From NCBI RefSeq assembly GCF_003385455.1, contig NZ_QNUF01000040.1:1-34592 (forward strand): a stretch of 34,592 nucleotides of DNA, read 5' to 3'. Every line of letters begins with the position of its first letter. Within the stretch, counting starts at the first letter, position 1. A program made the translations under genes and the position numbers. Below the pieces are notes generated by a model. The model was not told where the DNA came from. It ran no database searches and saw only the letters and a program-made list of their open reading frames with translations. This stretch comes from Chryseobacterium rhizosphaerae. Lineage in GTDB: Bacteria > Bacteroidota > Bacteroidia > Flavobacteriales > Weeksellaceae. Below are positions 16,801 through 25,308 of this stretch, piece by piece.

Positions 16801-18546
16801 ATCATCTTCAGCATGAATAAACTCTTCAGGAATATCAAATTTCGGAAGAAGTACATCTCTTTTGAGGGTATAAGGTTTAAATTTTGCAAAGAATTCCTCA
16901 TAGGCTTCAAATGCATCCGGATAAGCGAGAAAGGCCTCTTTTATTTCATCAGAATTTTTGATGTAATATTCTCCTGTAGCCAATCCTCTTCTTTTTCCAA
17001 ATCCTTTACCCACAGGGGTTGTAAGCTTTTCACCATCTTTAATACAGCTTACGATATCCTGAATATTGGAATCATCTTTATTGGTATAAAAAGTTTGGTT
17101 TTGAGCTAAAATCTTAACATTATATTTGTCTGCCAGGTACAGCAGAACTTCATTCAGGTGTTCCTCCTCAGGAAGCTGATGATTTTGAAGCTGAACATAA
17201 AAATCATCTTCGAAAGTCTCTTTCCACCATTTAAAAAGCTCTTCCCCTTTTTGTTCCCCGGTATTTAGAATGGCATCAGGTATATCTCCAAGAATTCCTG
17301 ATGTCAGCGCAATAATACCTTCCTTGTACTGAGCAATCAGTTCTCGGCTTATCCTGGGAACCCCAAAATAGAACCCTTTCAGGAATCCAATACTGGAAAG
17401 CTTGGCCAGGTTTTTATATCCATTAAAGTCTTTTGCCAGAAGAACAACCTGGGTTCTTCTATCGGGATCATCTTTGGTAAATTGTTTCTGTTCGTAACGT
17501 TCTGAGATATAAAACTCACATCCCACCACAGGAATCAGTGGTTCTGAAACAGGTTCTTCCTCATTAAATTCCTCTCCTTTTTCTTCCGCTTCCTGTTTTT
17601 TAGCCAGATATTCTTTATGTTTTTTTGCTCTGTCTCCATTAGTACCTTCCACAGCGGAAACAAACTTGAAAGCTCCCATCATATTTCCCAAATCGACCAT
17701 TCCAACGGCAGGGAAGTTTTCATCAGTGGCTTTTTTAATCAGGTCATTGATACTCGAAGTGGCAGTCAAAGTAGAAAACACACTATGGTTATCAAAATTG
17801 AAATATTTACCCAGATCAATTTCGTCTATACTTCCAAAATCCTGCTGCTTTTTCTTATTGTTAAAGTCAGCAACCTGTCTTCGGATAACAATTCCAAAAG
17901 GTTTGATAGGATCAGGATAAAGACTTTTGAAATAAGCCAGCTGGTCTTCTGATATTTTCAGTATTTCAGCCGGAACCACACCAATCCTCATCATTTCGAA
18001 GAATACCTGAGCTGTGGCATTTACGTCAGCAGCAGCATTATGCGCTTCATCGAATTTATTTCCGTAAAGTTTTTCGTATAATTCTTCAAGTTTCGGAGAT
18101 TTGTATCTACCTCCACGGCCTCCGCCAAGCTTACAGAAGTCTGTTCCCAGGATCATGGTATCAGCCCTCGGTTTTTCCTGTAAATTATCTTCTAAATTTT
18201 TTCTATAAAATTCTGCTCCTACAATATTGTAGTCAAATTCAACATTATGCCCGGAAACTACCCTTACCCTTTCAAGAACTTTTGAAAACTCTTCGAGAAT
18301 CTCCTGAAGATCACGACCTTCTTCATTGGCGATTTTTGTAGTAATCCCGTGAATTCTGGCAGCATTAAAGGGGATATCATAGCCTTCTGGCTTTATGATA
18401 TAATCCTGATTTTCAATTAATTTCCCATCATCATCATGAACCTGCCAAGCAATCTGAACCATTCTTGGCCAGTTATCTGAGTCTGAAAGCGGAGCATTAA
18501 AATTCTTTGGTAAACCGGTTGTTTCTGTGTCAAAAATTAAGTACAT
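13879..18546 (-). CDS. dnaE: DNA polymerase III alpha subunit with fused N-terminal DEDDh exonuclease
   Basis: The replicative polymerase subunit, 1555 residues against about 1160 in E. coli. The extra N-terminus is a complete DnaQ-like 3'-5' exonuclease: Asp6 and Glu8 (FDTETTG), Asp105 (HNVEFD), and His169/Asp174 (HNAAADVNAT). A PHP domain follows from about residue 245, but its metal ligands are mostly lost: NFDNHS (250-255) replaces HxHxHS, and VDLGN replaces TDHGN. The polymerase core is intact, with Asp697 and Asp699 in PDIDIDF and Asp862 in KMDFLGLRT. A helix-hairpin-helix region, an acidic Glu/Asp/Val-rich linker (about residues 1280-1340) and a C-terminal OB domain complete it. Proofreading is thus probably built into the alpha chain. 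It is monocistronic, with its own terminator. Confidence 0.97.
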   Translation of the reverse strand: MYLIFDTETTGLPKNFNAPLSDSDNWPRMVQIAWQVHDDDGKLIENQDYIIKPEGYDIPFNAARIHGITTKIANEEGRDLQEILEEFSKVLERVRVVSGHNVEFDYNIVGAEFYRKNLEDNLQEKPRADTMILGTDFCKLGGGRGGRYKSPKLEELYEKLYGNKFDEAHNAAADVNATAQVFFEMMRIGVVPAEILKISEDQLAYFKSLYPDPIKPFGIVIRRQVADFNNKKKQQDFGSIDEIDLGKYFNFDNHSVFSTLTATSSINDLIKKATDENFPAVGMVDLGNMMGAFKFVSAVEGTNGDRAKKHKEYLAKKQEAEEKGEEFNEEEPVSEPLIPVVGCEFYISERYEQKQFTKDDPDRRTQVVLLAKDFNGYKNLAKLSSIGFLKGFYFGVPRISRELIAQYKEGIIALTSGILGDIPDAILNTGEQKGEELFKWWKETFEDDFYVQLQNHQLPEEEHLNEVLLYLADKYNVKILAQNQTFYTNKDDSNIQDIVSCIKDGEKLTTPVGKGFGKRRGLATGEYYIKNSDEIKEAFLAYPDAFEAYEEFFAKFKPYTLKRDVLLPKFDIPEEFIHAEDDVDGGKRGEMAYLTHLTYEGAKKRYVDTGITEEIKERLDFELEVIANTGYPGYFLIVQDFCNEARKMGVWVGPGRGSAAGSAVAYCIGITNVDPVKYDLLFERFLNPERISMPDIDIDFDDEGRDRIIKWVIDKYGQNQVAQIITYSVLGGKSAIKDAGRVLDVPIPDTNNIAKLIPSTPGMNIAKALAKYEKLKPEEQMLVDEMRYVLNSPDDARHGVLASAKKMEGCIRNTGIHACGVIITPEDVSNLVPVTIAAKDADILVSQFDNSVAESAGLLKMDFLGLRTLTIIKDALKLVKERHGIDIDPDEIPLDDTRTYQLFKEGRTVGIFQYESPGMQKYMRELKPTVFADLIAMNALYRPGPIKYIPNFINRKHGIEEIVYDLPETEEYLKETYGITVYQEQVMLLSQKLANFTKGEADTLRKAMGKKQIDVLNKMYPKFIEGGRKNNLNEERLEKIWNDWKAFAEYAFNKSHSTCYAFIAYQTAFLKANYPAEYMASVMSNNINNTDSITMFMEDCKSMGVDVLGPDVNESQYKFSVNEKGQIRFGLGAIKGIGEGPSEGITRERENGRFKNIYDFFERILPSQMNKRVAESLVLAGAFDELDSFHRGQYFDIDMAGRTNLERLIRYGQSFQESKNEMEHSLFADFAEEVQIEQPKLLPCPEWPNMHTLNKEKEIIGFYLSAHPLDEFKYQFQFMQGQLSKKSVLEKEEGEKTGTDETPVLEQDSQDETVDLTEIVSDDVVAGEEEVIEEVTKKAEPKGTFSFLNLDEVDAYKEQAFANKQEELFEEKKKDWKTLQKERENGGGGKEYTVAGLITEYRVQDGFRSGEKVAFVTLEDYSGSYSFRLGDRDYMRLKEKLEVQRFVIFKIKFAQVKDGRVFVNVNDVIELQEAFERFAKSISLVMDVMDVRPEDLDFFRTVLERNKGNQKLKFFIKNIDDDSHIEVQSMKHSVDLNGDLIKEIQLLNKYEFYLN

Positions 18547-19114
18547 ATAATTTTCTAACTTTTTTAAAAAAGAGAATGTAAAGTTACTTCATTTTTTTCT
18601 AATTCTGTTTTAAGACCATAATATAAATAAGCGTTTCTATTTTACAAATATTGAAATAATAACGAATTAAACAAACCAAACAGCAATTAAATCAAATTAA
18701 AATAAATCAAGTCAATAAATATTGGTATTCACAAAAAAAATCTATTTAAAATATTTTAAGTGGGCTTACTAAGGTTTTAGAGACTGATATCAGTCCGTAT
18801 TTTTAGTTTAATGAACAAAATGTAGAGATTATCTCCTTAGATATGTTGTCAGCTCCCCCTTTTCACAGATCTCCTTCTACAATTAATTTTTAAAGTAAAA
18901 TAATTCAAAAACAAAAATATCCGGGCTTAGCAATCTTCTTTTCATGAAAAAATAAACCAAAAAACCAAATATGAATTAATTAATTAAATCAAATAAAATA
19001 AGGCAAAAAATTAAAAAAAAATTAAAAAAAATAAAATAACAATCAAATAAAAAGCAAAATAAATAACTTATTGATAAATTCGCATAGCACAAAAATTAAA
19101 AAATTATCAATGTC
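18547..19114. other. Long A/T-rich spacer between dnaE and the protease gene
   Basis: These 568 bases separate two divergent genes. No credible reading frame is present. A 14-base perfect palindrome GACTGATATCAGTC lies at 18782-18795. The last 120 bases before the protease are strongly A-rich on the plus strand. TAAATTCG at 19075-19082 is one mismatch from a -7 box, without a clear -33 element. ATGTCATGA at 19110-19118 makes a two-codon upstream frame whose stop overlaps the protease start. Confidence 0.6.
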
Positions 19115-21256
19115 ATGAAGAAAATCTTTATTTCGATCAGCATTTTAGCTATTTCTTTAGCAAATGCACAAAACAACAATGAAGCTCTGGGAAGAAAATT
19201 TGAAAACCAGAGAATTGAAAACAGTAAAAAGTTTGACGCTTACATAGCCAAGCGCTATGGACAAGACAGAAATCCGGAAGTTTTAAAGGAAATTGAAAAG
19301 CAAAGAATCAGTTTAGCAGGCTTTATTGAAGATAAACCTTATTTTTATGAAGCTTATGATCAGGATCAGATTATGAATTCTAATTCTGACTACTTGCAGG
19401 GTGGTACTATCAGTGGGTTAACAGGTTCTTTTAATGGAGAGAATATTAAATTCACTATTTTTGACGGAAGCTCCGTTCCAGGCACACCTGGACGTGTGTT
19501 TGACGGCCATGTATTTTTCAACAATGCTACAGGCAGAATAAGCAATAAAGAAGCCACCACTGTAATATATGGAGATCATGCTACATCCGTTGCCGGTTTT
19601 ATTGGTGCCAGAAATTATCCTTATTCAGCTACACTTAACGATGGGAGTACCAGAACTGTTAATTTTAAAGGTATTGCACCTAATTCAACCATAGATGCCT
19701 ATGCTTTCTTACAAACAACATTACCTGGTGACACAAGCCCAAGTACTGTTTTTCAAAAGATAATCAGAGCACAGCCTAAAATATCCAATCATTCTTATGG
19801 TGGCAACTATGGATGGGGTAGAGGAACTGTAAGTGGCGCTACAGCATGGATCTGGAATGGGGCTTTTGGCAGTCCAAACACTTCTTTTGATGCTCAGGGT
19901 ACTTATTTTAACAATGACAGGGATTATGATCAGATTGTTTATAATAATCCTTCATACATTATCGTAAAATCTGCTGGCAACTCCTATGGAGATGGACCAA
20001 GCGCTGCCACAAGTACTTATAAAAAATATTACTCAAATTCTTCAGGAGCTTTGGTAGAATTTGCCGCTACTGATACTTTACCAGCATCAAATTGCTCGCT
20101 TGGGTATGATTGTATTGGTATTGGATCTTTAGCTAAAAATATTATTATAGTAGGAGCAACTGATAGAATTACAACCAACGGAGGAAGATATACATCCTCA
20201 ACAGATGTTATCCATTCTTCTTACAGTAGCGCAGGGCCAAGAGATGACGGTGGTATAAAACCTGATATCTCAGCTGTAGGAACTTCTGTAGCCAGTGCAT
20301 CTACAGCCAATGGCGCAACAGGTACCCAAAGTTTAACAATAGGTGATGGAACTTCCTATTCCGCTCCTGTAGTAACCGGCATTATAGGTCTTTGGACGCA
20401 AATCAACAAACAACTCTTTAACAATGCAGAGCTTAATGCTGCTTCTGCAAAAACTCTAATGATTCACTCTGCTTTAGAAGCAGGTAATCCAGGTCCCGAT
20501 CCACATTTTGGCTGGGGATTTATTAACGCAAAAAAAGGAGCAGAAATTCTTGTAGGAAAATCTAATAACTCACTAATTTTCAGCGATGAAACATTAACGA
20601 CTGAAGTAACTAATACCAAGACTGTTAAAGCATCCGGAAGTGAACCGTTAAAAGTAACAATTTCATGGACAGATCCTGAGTTTACAAACTTTACAAGCCA
20701 ATGGGGTAATGTGTACAATAACAGAACTTCAAAATTAGTCAATGATTTGGATTTAAGAATCATTGATACTACAGACAATACTACTTACCTTCCGTGGAGG
20801 CTTGATTACAACAATCCTATGACAGCATTAAAAGGTGACAATACAGTAGACAATGTTGAACAGGTCGTAATTGATACTCCAACAGCAGGTAGAAATTACC
20901 GAATTGAAATTACCAACAAAGGAACTCTGGTAAATAATACAGGGGCTACTACTCCTCAAAACTATTCAATTATCATCACAGGAATAGGATACACTTCAGT
21001 TCTGGGAACCCATGAAGCACCAGCCTTAAGTAATCTTGCTATAGCTCCAACTGTTACAAAAGATTTCACAAACATTTTAAAGGCCCCCAAAAAATCAACT
21101 TTCACTATTTATGATTTGTCCGGCAAAAAATTACAAAGCGGCACCATCAACAGCGATCAAGAAACCGTTGATTTATCAGCTTATACAAAAGGTATTTATA
21201 TCGTCGAAGTAAAAACCGATCAAGAGGTTATAACTAAAAAAGTAATTAAGGAATAA
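19115..21256 (+). CDS. Subtilisin-like (S8) serine protease, T9SS-secreted
   Basis: A 713-residue secreted protease with a Sec signal peptide (residues 1-19, ANAQ). The propeptide-like N-terminus runs to about residue 105. The catalytic domain has Asp117 (TIFDGSS), His155 (YGDHATSVAGF), the oxyanion Asn289 (KSAGNS) and the nucleophile Ser414 (GDGTSYSAP). The residues around Asp and His differ from the common DTG and HGTHVAG motifs, but all four key residues are present in order. A beta-sandwich domain (about 490-625) precedes a T9SS C-terminal sorting domain (about 635-713) ending TKKVIKE. It likely digests extracellular protein. It is a single-gene unit ending at the hairpin at 21280. Confidence 0.93.
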   Translation: MKKIFISISILAISLANAQNNNEALGRKFENQRIENSKKFDAYIAKRYGQDRNPEVLKEIEKQRISLAGFIEDKPYFYEAYDQDQIMNSNSDYLQGGTISGLTGSFNGENIKFTIFDGSSVPGTPGRVFDGHVFFNNATGRISNKEATTVIYGDHATSVAGFIGARNYPYSATLNDGSTRTVNFKGIAPNSTIDAYAFLQTTLPGDTSPSTVFQKIIRAQPKISNHSYGGNYGWGRGTVSGATAWIWNGAFGSPNTSFDAQGTYFNNDRDYDQIVYNNPSYIIVKSAGNSYGDGPSAATSTYKKYYSNSSGALVEFAATDTLPASNCSLGYDCIGIGSLAKNIIIVGATDRITTNGGRYTSSTDVIHSSYSSAGPRDDGGIKPDISAVGTSVASASTANGATGTQSLTIGDGTSYSAPVVTGIIGLWTQINKQLFNNAELNAASAKTLMIHSALEAGNPGPDPHFGWGFINAKKGAEILVGKSNNSLIFSDETLTTEVTNTKTVKASGSEPLKVTISWTDPEFTNFTSQWGNVYNNRTSKLVNDLDLRIIDTTDNTTYLPWRLDYNNPMTALKGDNTVDNVEQVVIDTPTAGRNYRIEITNKGTLVNNTGATTPQNYSIIITGIGYTSVLGTHEAPALSNLAIAPTVTKDFTNILKAPKKSTFTIYDLSGKKLQSGTINSDQETVDLSAYTKGIYIVEVKTDQEVITKKVIKE

Positions 21257-21279
21257 TCAATCAGACCATAATTTTATTG

Positions 21280-21314
21280 CAAAATACTAACAGTTGTTAG
21301 TATTTTGTTTTTTT
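21280..21314 (+). terminator. Terminator of the protease gene
   Basis: CAAAATACTAACA (21280-21292) pairs perfectly with TGTTAGTATTTTG (21295-21307) around GT and runs into seven Ts. The stem is A/T-rich. It lies 23 bases past the protease stop and only 17 bases before the next start codon. Confidence 0.8.
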
Positions 21315-21325
21315 ATGTATATTTG
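21294..21325 (+). promoter_or_regulatory. Candidate promoter of the E1 gene, overlapping the terminator
   Basis: TTG at 21294-21296 and a perfect TAnnTTTG box, TATATTTG, at 21318-21325 are 21 bases apart. The -7 box ends 6 bases before the ATG at 21332, so a transcript started here would have almost no leader. Confidence 0.5.
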
Positions 21326-21331
21326 CTTCCT

Positions 21332-23404
21332 ATGGAAAATACACTTCACGAAAAAGTTTCTCAGGATATATTACTTAAAGCGTATAATCATATGATGCTG
21401 GCTAAAGCAATGGCCGATATTTACGAAGAAAACAGAAATGTCTGTAAATATGTACACAGCACCTCAAGAGGTCATGAAGCCATTCAGCTAGCAACTGCCT
21501 ATCAATTAAAAAAAGAAGACTGGATTTCCCCTTATTATAGAGATGAAAGTATTCTTTTGGGAATAGGTTTTGAACCATACCAGCTAATGCTTCAATTATT
21601 GGCTAAAGCTGAGGATCCTTTTTCAGGAGGCAGATCTTATTATTCTCACCCATCAAGCAGGGATGAGAACAAACCTAAGATCATCCATCAAAGTTCTGCT
21701 ACCGGTATGCAGACCATTCCTACAACCGGTGTAGCCCAGGGAATAAAATATATTCAGGACTTTAATCTTCAGCATTTTGAAAATAATCCTGTGGTAGTTT
21801 GTAGCCTTGGTGATAATTCGGTAACAGAAGGTGAAGTAAGTGAAGCATTACAATTTGCAGCATTACATCAGCTTCCCATCATATTTCTGGTTCAGGATAA
21901 CGAATGGGGAATTTCTGTTACAAAGGAGGAAGCAAGAACCTGTGACGCCTATGACTTTGTCGCAGGATTTACGGGATTAAGCAGAATGAGAGTGGACGGA
22001 ACTGATTTCATAGAGAGTTTCGAAGCAATGAAAAAAGCCGTGGATTTTGTAAGAACAGAAAGAAAGCCATTGGTTGTTTGTGCAAAAACGGTACTGATTG
22101 GTCACCACACTTCCGGTGTAAGAAGAGAGTTTTACAGAAACGAAGAAGACTTAACAAAACATAGAGCTAAAGATCCGGGAGAAATCCTTAGAAAACAATT
22201 ACTGGAAGCAGGTATTGATGAGGATCATTTAAAACAAATCACAAAAAAGGCCCGTCTTGAAGCTGAAGAGGCTTTTGAAAGAGCTAAAAATGCGGAAGAT
22301 CCAAAACCGGAAACCGTAATGCAGCACATCTTCGCCCCTACTCCTATTACTGAAGAAGCGGGAACCCGTGAACCAGCTAACGGAGAAAAAATCGTAATGG
22401 TAGATGCTGCCATCCATGCTATACAGGAACTTATGTGGAAGCATCCTGAAGCATTGCTTTACGGACAGGATGTGGGAGAAAGAATTGGTGGTGTTTTCCG
22501 TGAAACGGTGACTTTAGGAAAAAAATTCGGTAGTAAAAGAGTTTTCAATACCGCTATTCAGGAAGCTTACATCATTGGATCTACAGCAGGAATGAGTGCT
22601 GTAGGATTAAAACCTATCGTAGAAGTTCAGTTTGCTGATTATATATATCCGGGGATTAACCAACTGATCACCGAAATTTCCAAATCAAGCTACCTAAGCG
22701 GAGGGAAATTCCCTGTCAGCAATATTATCCGTGTTCCTATTGGAGCATATGGAGGTGGCGGACCTTATCACAGTGGCAGCGTTGAAAGCATCCTGGCCAA
22801 TATTAAAGGAATTAAAATAGCCTACCCAAGCAATGCCGCAGACTTCAAAGGACTGTTAAAAGCAGCTTATTATGATCCTAACCCTGTAATAATGCTGGAA
22901 CACAAAGGATTATACTGGAGTAAAGTTCCGGGAACTGAAGATGCCAAAACAATAGAACCTGCTGAAGATTACATCCTTCCTTTTGGAAAAGGAAAAGTAA
23001 TTATTGAAGCAGATCAAAATGAAACTGAAAAAGGCAGAACTTTATTAGTTATTACCTATGGAATGGGAGTTTACTGGGCTAAAGAAGCTGTTAAAAACTT
23101 CAATGGCAGAGTGGAAGTTATTGATTTAAGAACTTTAATTCCACTGGATGAAGAACTTGTTTTTGAAAGAGTAAAAGCTCATGGAAAATGTATTGTTCTG
23201 ACAGAAGAACAGCTTAACAATTCTTTTGCAGAAGCTTTCGCGCACCGTATTTCGAAAAACTGTTTCAAATATCTGGATGCACCGGTAGAAACGATGGGAT
23301 CTTTGGATGTCCCTGCTGTTCCTATCAATCTTGTATTGGAAAAGGAAATGTTACCCAATGCGGAGAAGCTCTCCAAAAAGATCGAAGAAATGCTGCAATA
23401 TTAA
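21332..23404 (+). CDS. 2-oxo acid dehydrogenase E1, fused alpha and beta subunits
   Basis: A thiamine-diphosphate enzyme that decarboxylates a 2-oxo acid and transfers the acyl group to lipoyl-E2. The N-terminal half (to about residue 330) is the alpha subunit, with the TPP/Mg motif GDNSVTEGE from Gly160 to Asn190 (DNEWGIS). The C-terminal half (about 345-690) is a transketolase-like beta subunit, with AFADYI-type core QFADYIYPGINQL and GAYGGGGPYHSGS. The fusion is typical of Bacteroidetes; branched-chain 2-oxo acids are the likeliest substrate, but pyruvate is not excluded. I chose the ATG at 21332 (MENTLHEK, 690 residues). An ATG at 21305 would put the terminator's T tract inside the gene. 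No E2 or E3 gene is nearby. Confidence 0.93.
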   Translation: MENTLHEKVSQDILLKAYNHMMLAKAMADIYEENRNVCKYVHSTSRGHEAIQLATAYQLKKEDWISPYYRDESILLGIGFEPYQLMLQLLAKAEDPFSGGRSYYSHPSSRDENKPKIIHQSSATGMQTIPTTGVAQGIKYIQDFNLQHFENNPVVVCSLGDNSVTEGEVSEALQFAALHQLPIIFLVQDNEWGISVTKEEARTCDAYDFVAGFTGLSRMRVDGTDFIESFEAMKKAVDFVRTERKPLVVCAKTVLIGHHTSGVRREFYRNEEDLTKHRAKDPGEILRKQLLEAGIDEDHLKQITKKARLEAEEAFERAKNAEDPKPETVMQHIFAPTPITEEAGTREPANGEKIVMVDAAIHAIQELMWKHPEALLYGQDVGERIGGVFRETVTLGKKFGSKRVFNTAIQEAYIIGSTAGMSAVGLKPIVEVQFADYIYPGINQLITEISKSSYLSGGKFPVSNIIRVPIGAYGGGGPYHSGSVESILANIKGIKIAYPSNAADFKGLLKAAYYDPNPVIMLEHKGLYWSKVPGTEDAKTIEPAEDYILPFGKGKVIIEADQNETEKGRTLLVITYGMGVYWAKEAVKNFNGRVEVIDLRTLIPLDEELVFERVKAHGKCIVLTEEQLNNSFAEAFAHRISKNCFKYLDAPVETMGSLDVPAVPINLVLEKEMLPNAEKLSKKIEEMLQY

Positions 23405-23422
23405 GCTTATCTAAAATAACAG

Positions 23423-23450
23423 CCTCTAATTTTTTTTAGAGGTTTTTTTT
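23423..23450 (+). terminator. Rho-independent terminator of the E1 gene
   Basis: CCTCTAA (23423-23429) pairs with TTAGAGG (23436-23442), followed by eight Ts, about 20 bases after the stop codon. Confidence 0.88.
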
Positions 23451-23611
23451 ATGTTTTTTTTCATTACTTTTAAATAAAGATTATCCATCTAAATCCCAGA
23501 CTATTGTAACCAAAGAAAACTTAAAAAATTATTGCTGACAGATACTTTACAGTAAAATTCCATCACAGTTTGGTATTCATTTTGTCTGCACACCAAAACA
23601 CATTCTTCTTT

Positions 23612-24640
23612 ATGATCACTACAAAATACGTTAACTATAAACAGGTTCTTAATCTATCAGGCACTCCACTCATCTTAATTTCTATCTGGTGCACACTGAT
23701 TACAGTTCTATTCTATTTCTTCAATTGGCAATGGATGACTATTCCTTGGGTTCCGGTTGCAGTAATCGGTACCGCAGAGGCTTTTTTAGTTGGATTTAAA
23801 AACAACCAGGCCTACGACAGACTTTGGGAGGCCAGAAAGATATGGGGTGGAATCGTGAATTCCAGCCGGTCATTTGCTTCAATGATACAGGCCTTTGATA
23901 CTAAAAACGAAGAAATAGGGGTCTTTGATCTGGAAGACCGAAAAAAAAGAATCATTTACCGCCATATTGCATGGTTATATACTTTCCGTGAACAGCTTTT
24001 AATCCCTACAGAATGGGAACACATTAGTGCTGAAAATAAATTCGGAAGAATTAATTTAAGGAGAAACAGACTAATCAAAGCAGGATTTCCGGATTATGGG
24101 AGAGCCCCCATTTTCCTCCATAAATATCTTTCCGAAGAAGAATACGATCTTAAGAGTAAATATAAAAACTTTGCTACCTATCTGGTTTCTCAGCAAGCCA
24201 AGGATATTAATGAGCTTAAAAACATGAATGCCATCACAGACTTCAATCAGGTACAACTACAAACCTGTTTGAATGAATTCTATGGTTTCCAGGGGCAAGC
24301 GGAAAGAATCAAGAAATTCCCATCCCCAAGACAGTTTGCCAGTACCGCATTTGTCTTCAACATTCTGTTTATCATGCTACTCCCTCTTGGGTTAGTGAAT
24401 GAATTTGCCAAACTGGGAGACTGGGGCATCTGGACTTCCATCCCTTTCTGTATCACCATTGGCTGGATTTATATTATTATGGAACTGGTAGGAGACTATT
24501 CTGAAAACCCTTTTGCCGGACTTATGTTTGATGTCCCTATGCTTTCCATCTGCAGAACTATAGAAATAGACCTGCTTCAAATGACCGGTGAAACTGATCT
24601 ACCAGATCCTATCGCATCTAAAAATGGAGTCCTGGTATAA
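23612..24640 (+). CDS. Bestrophin-family anion channel
   Basis: A 342-residue integral membrane protein of the bestrophin/UPF0187 family, which forms pentameric anion (in bacteria sometimes cation) channels. Hydrophobic helices lie near residues 20-60 and 245-290. Between and after them is the family's conserved GFKNNQAYDRLWEARKIWGG (about residues 70-90). The late FCITIGWIYIIMELVGDYSENPFAG segment contains the ExxxxENPF-type Glu/Asp patch seen in Ca2+-gated relatives. The start is ATG at 23612 (MITTKYVNYKQ); a TTG at 23570 would add 14 atypical residues and is unlikely. It is convergent with the Lrp-type regulator, and I see no terminator in the 52-base gap. Confidence 0.9.
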   Translation: MITTKYVNYKQVLNLSGTPLILISIWCTLITVLFYFFNWQWMTIPWVPVAVIGTAEAFLVGFKNNQAYDRLWEARKIWGGIVNSSRSFASMIQAFDTKNEEIGVFDLEDRKKRIIYRHIAWLYTFREQLLIPTEWEHISAENKFGRINLRRNRLIKAGFPDYGRAPIFLHKYLSEEEYDLKSKYKNFATYLVSQQAKDINELKNMNAITDFNQVQLQTCLNEFYGFQGQAERIKKFPSPRQFASTAFVFNILFIMLLPLGLVNEFAKLGDWGIWTSIPFCITIGWIYIIMELVGDYSENPFAGLMFDVPMLSICRTIEIDLLQMTGETDLPDPIASKNGVLV

Positions 24641-24692
24641 TTACAAATAGAGGTTAATCACAAGATGAAACAGACAATTAATATACTGCCTT

Positions 24693-25151
24693 TTACAGAA
24701 TAATAGCTGTTGTATTTTTTACTTCAGAAATCATAAACGAGCTGTGCGTACTTGCGATGTGCTGAAGCGTCGTCAGTTTTGTCAGCATAAAACTACGGTA
24801 GTCTTCTATGTCTCTCACTCCTATCTTAAGGATATAGTCGTAGTCTCCACTTACATGAAAACATTCTGTAACTTCTTCAAGATTCATCACTTCTTTCTCA
24901 AACTGCAATACAAATTCTTTTTTGTGCTGTATTAACTTTACATGACACAGAACAATAAAATTCCGGTGGATCTTATTCCTGTCCAGTAAAGCTACATATT
25001 TGGAAATAACACCTGCATTTTCCAGCTTTTTCACACGCTCATAAACAGCTGTTACAGATAATCCAAGCTTGCCAGACAGTTCTTTGGTAGTTTGTTTACA
25101 GTCTTCCTGTAAAAACAGGAGCAGTTTTTTGTCAGTTTCGTCAAGTTCCAT
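24693..25151 (-). CDS. Lrp/AsnC-family transcriptional regulator
   Basis: A 152-residue regulator. The winged helix-turn-helix spans about residues 5-55 (KELSGKLGLSVTAVYERVKK), and a RAM ligand-binding and oligomerisation domain follows, with the characteristic HVSGDYDYILKI near residue 104. I place the start at the ATG at 25151 (MELDETDKK), the standard Lrp-family N-terminus; an upstream TTG at 25169 would add six residues. It is divergent from a methionine gamma-lyase-like gene. In Pseudomonas putida the Lrp-type MdeR sits beside and activates the gamma-lyase gene mdeA, so local control of its neighbour in response to a sulfur or branched-chain amino acid is a reasonable inference. Confidence 0.93.
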   Translation of the reverse strand: MELDETDKKLLLFLQEDCKQTTKELSGKLGLSVTAVYERVKKLENAGVISKYVALLDRNKIHRNFIVLCHVKLIQHKKEFVLQFEKEVMNLEEVTECFHVSGDYDYILKIGVRDIEDYRSFMLTKLTTLQHIASTHSSFMISEVKNTTAIIL

Positions 25152-25176
25152 AGATAAATTTTTGGTCAAAATTTAA

Positions 25177-25252
25177 TATCTCCGAAGATACTAAATATAT
25201 TTTCTAAATAAACAAACAATCGCAGTTTTATATTCTATAAATTCAAATTTAT
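25177..25252. promoter_or_regulatory. Two dyads in the regulator/gamma-lyase divergent spacer
   Basis: TATCT-CCGA-AGATA lies at 25177-25190 and ATAAATT-CA-AATTTAT at 25237-25252. Lrp-type proteins bind A/T-rich imperfect dyads of about 15 bases, so these are candidate operators. The spacer's base composition makes chance dyads likely. Confidence 0.3.
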
Positions 25253-25308
25253 GTTGTAATAATTATGAAAATAATGCAATTTGGTTCCATAAAATAAAAA
25301 CAACGCTT

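Noticed and set aside
14501..17952. Several plus-strand frames of 60-116 residues across dnaE
   Set aside because: All are antisense shadows of the intact polymerase frame, with no recognisable domains.
21305..21331. Upstream ATG adding nine residues to the E1 protein
   Set aside because: It would start within the terminator T tract and before the -7 box; MENTLHEK at 21332 is the better N-terminus.
23570..23611. TTG start extending the bestrophin-type protein by 14 residues
   Set aside because: The ATG at 23612 gives the usual family N-terminus; the extension is atypical and uses a rare start.
25152..25169. TTG start extending the Lrp-type regulator by six residues
   Set aside because: The ATG at 25151 gives the family-typical MELDETDKK start.
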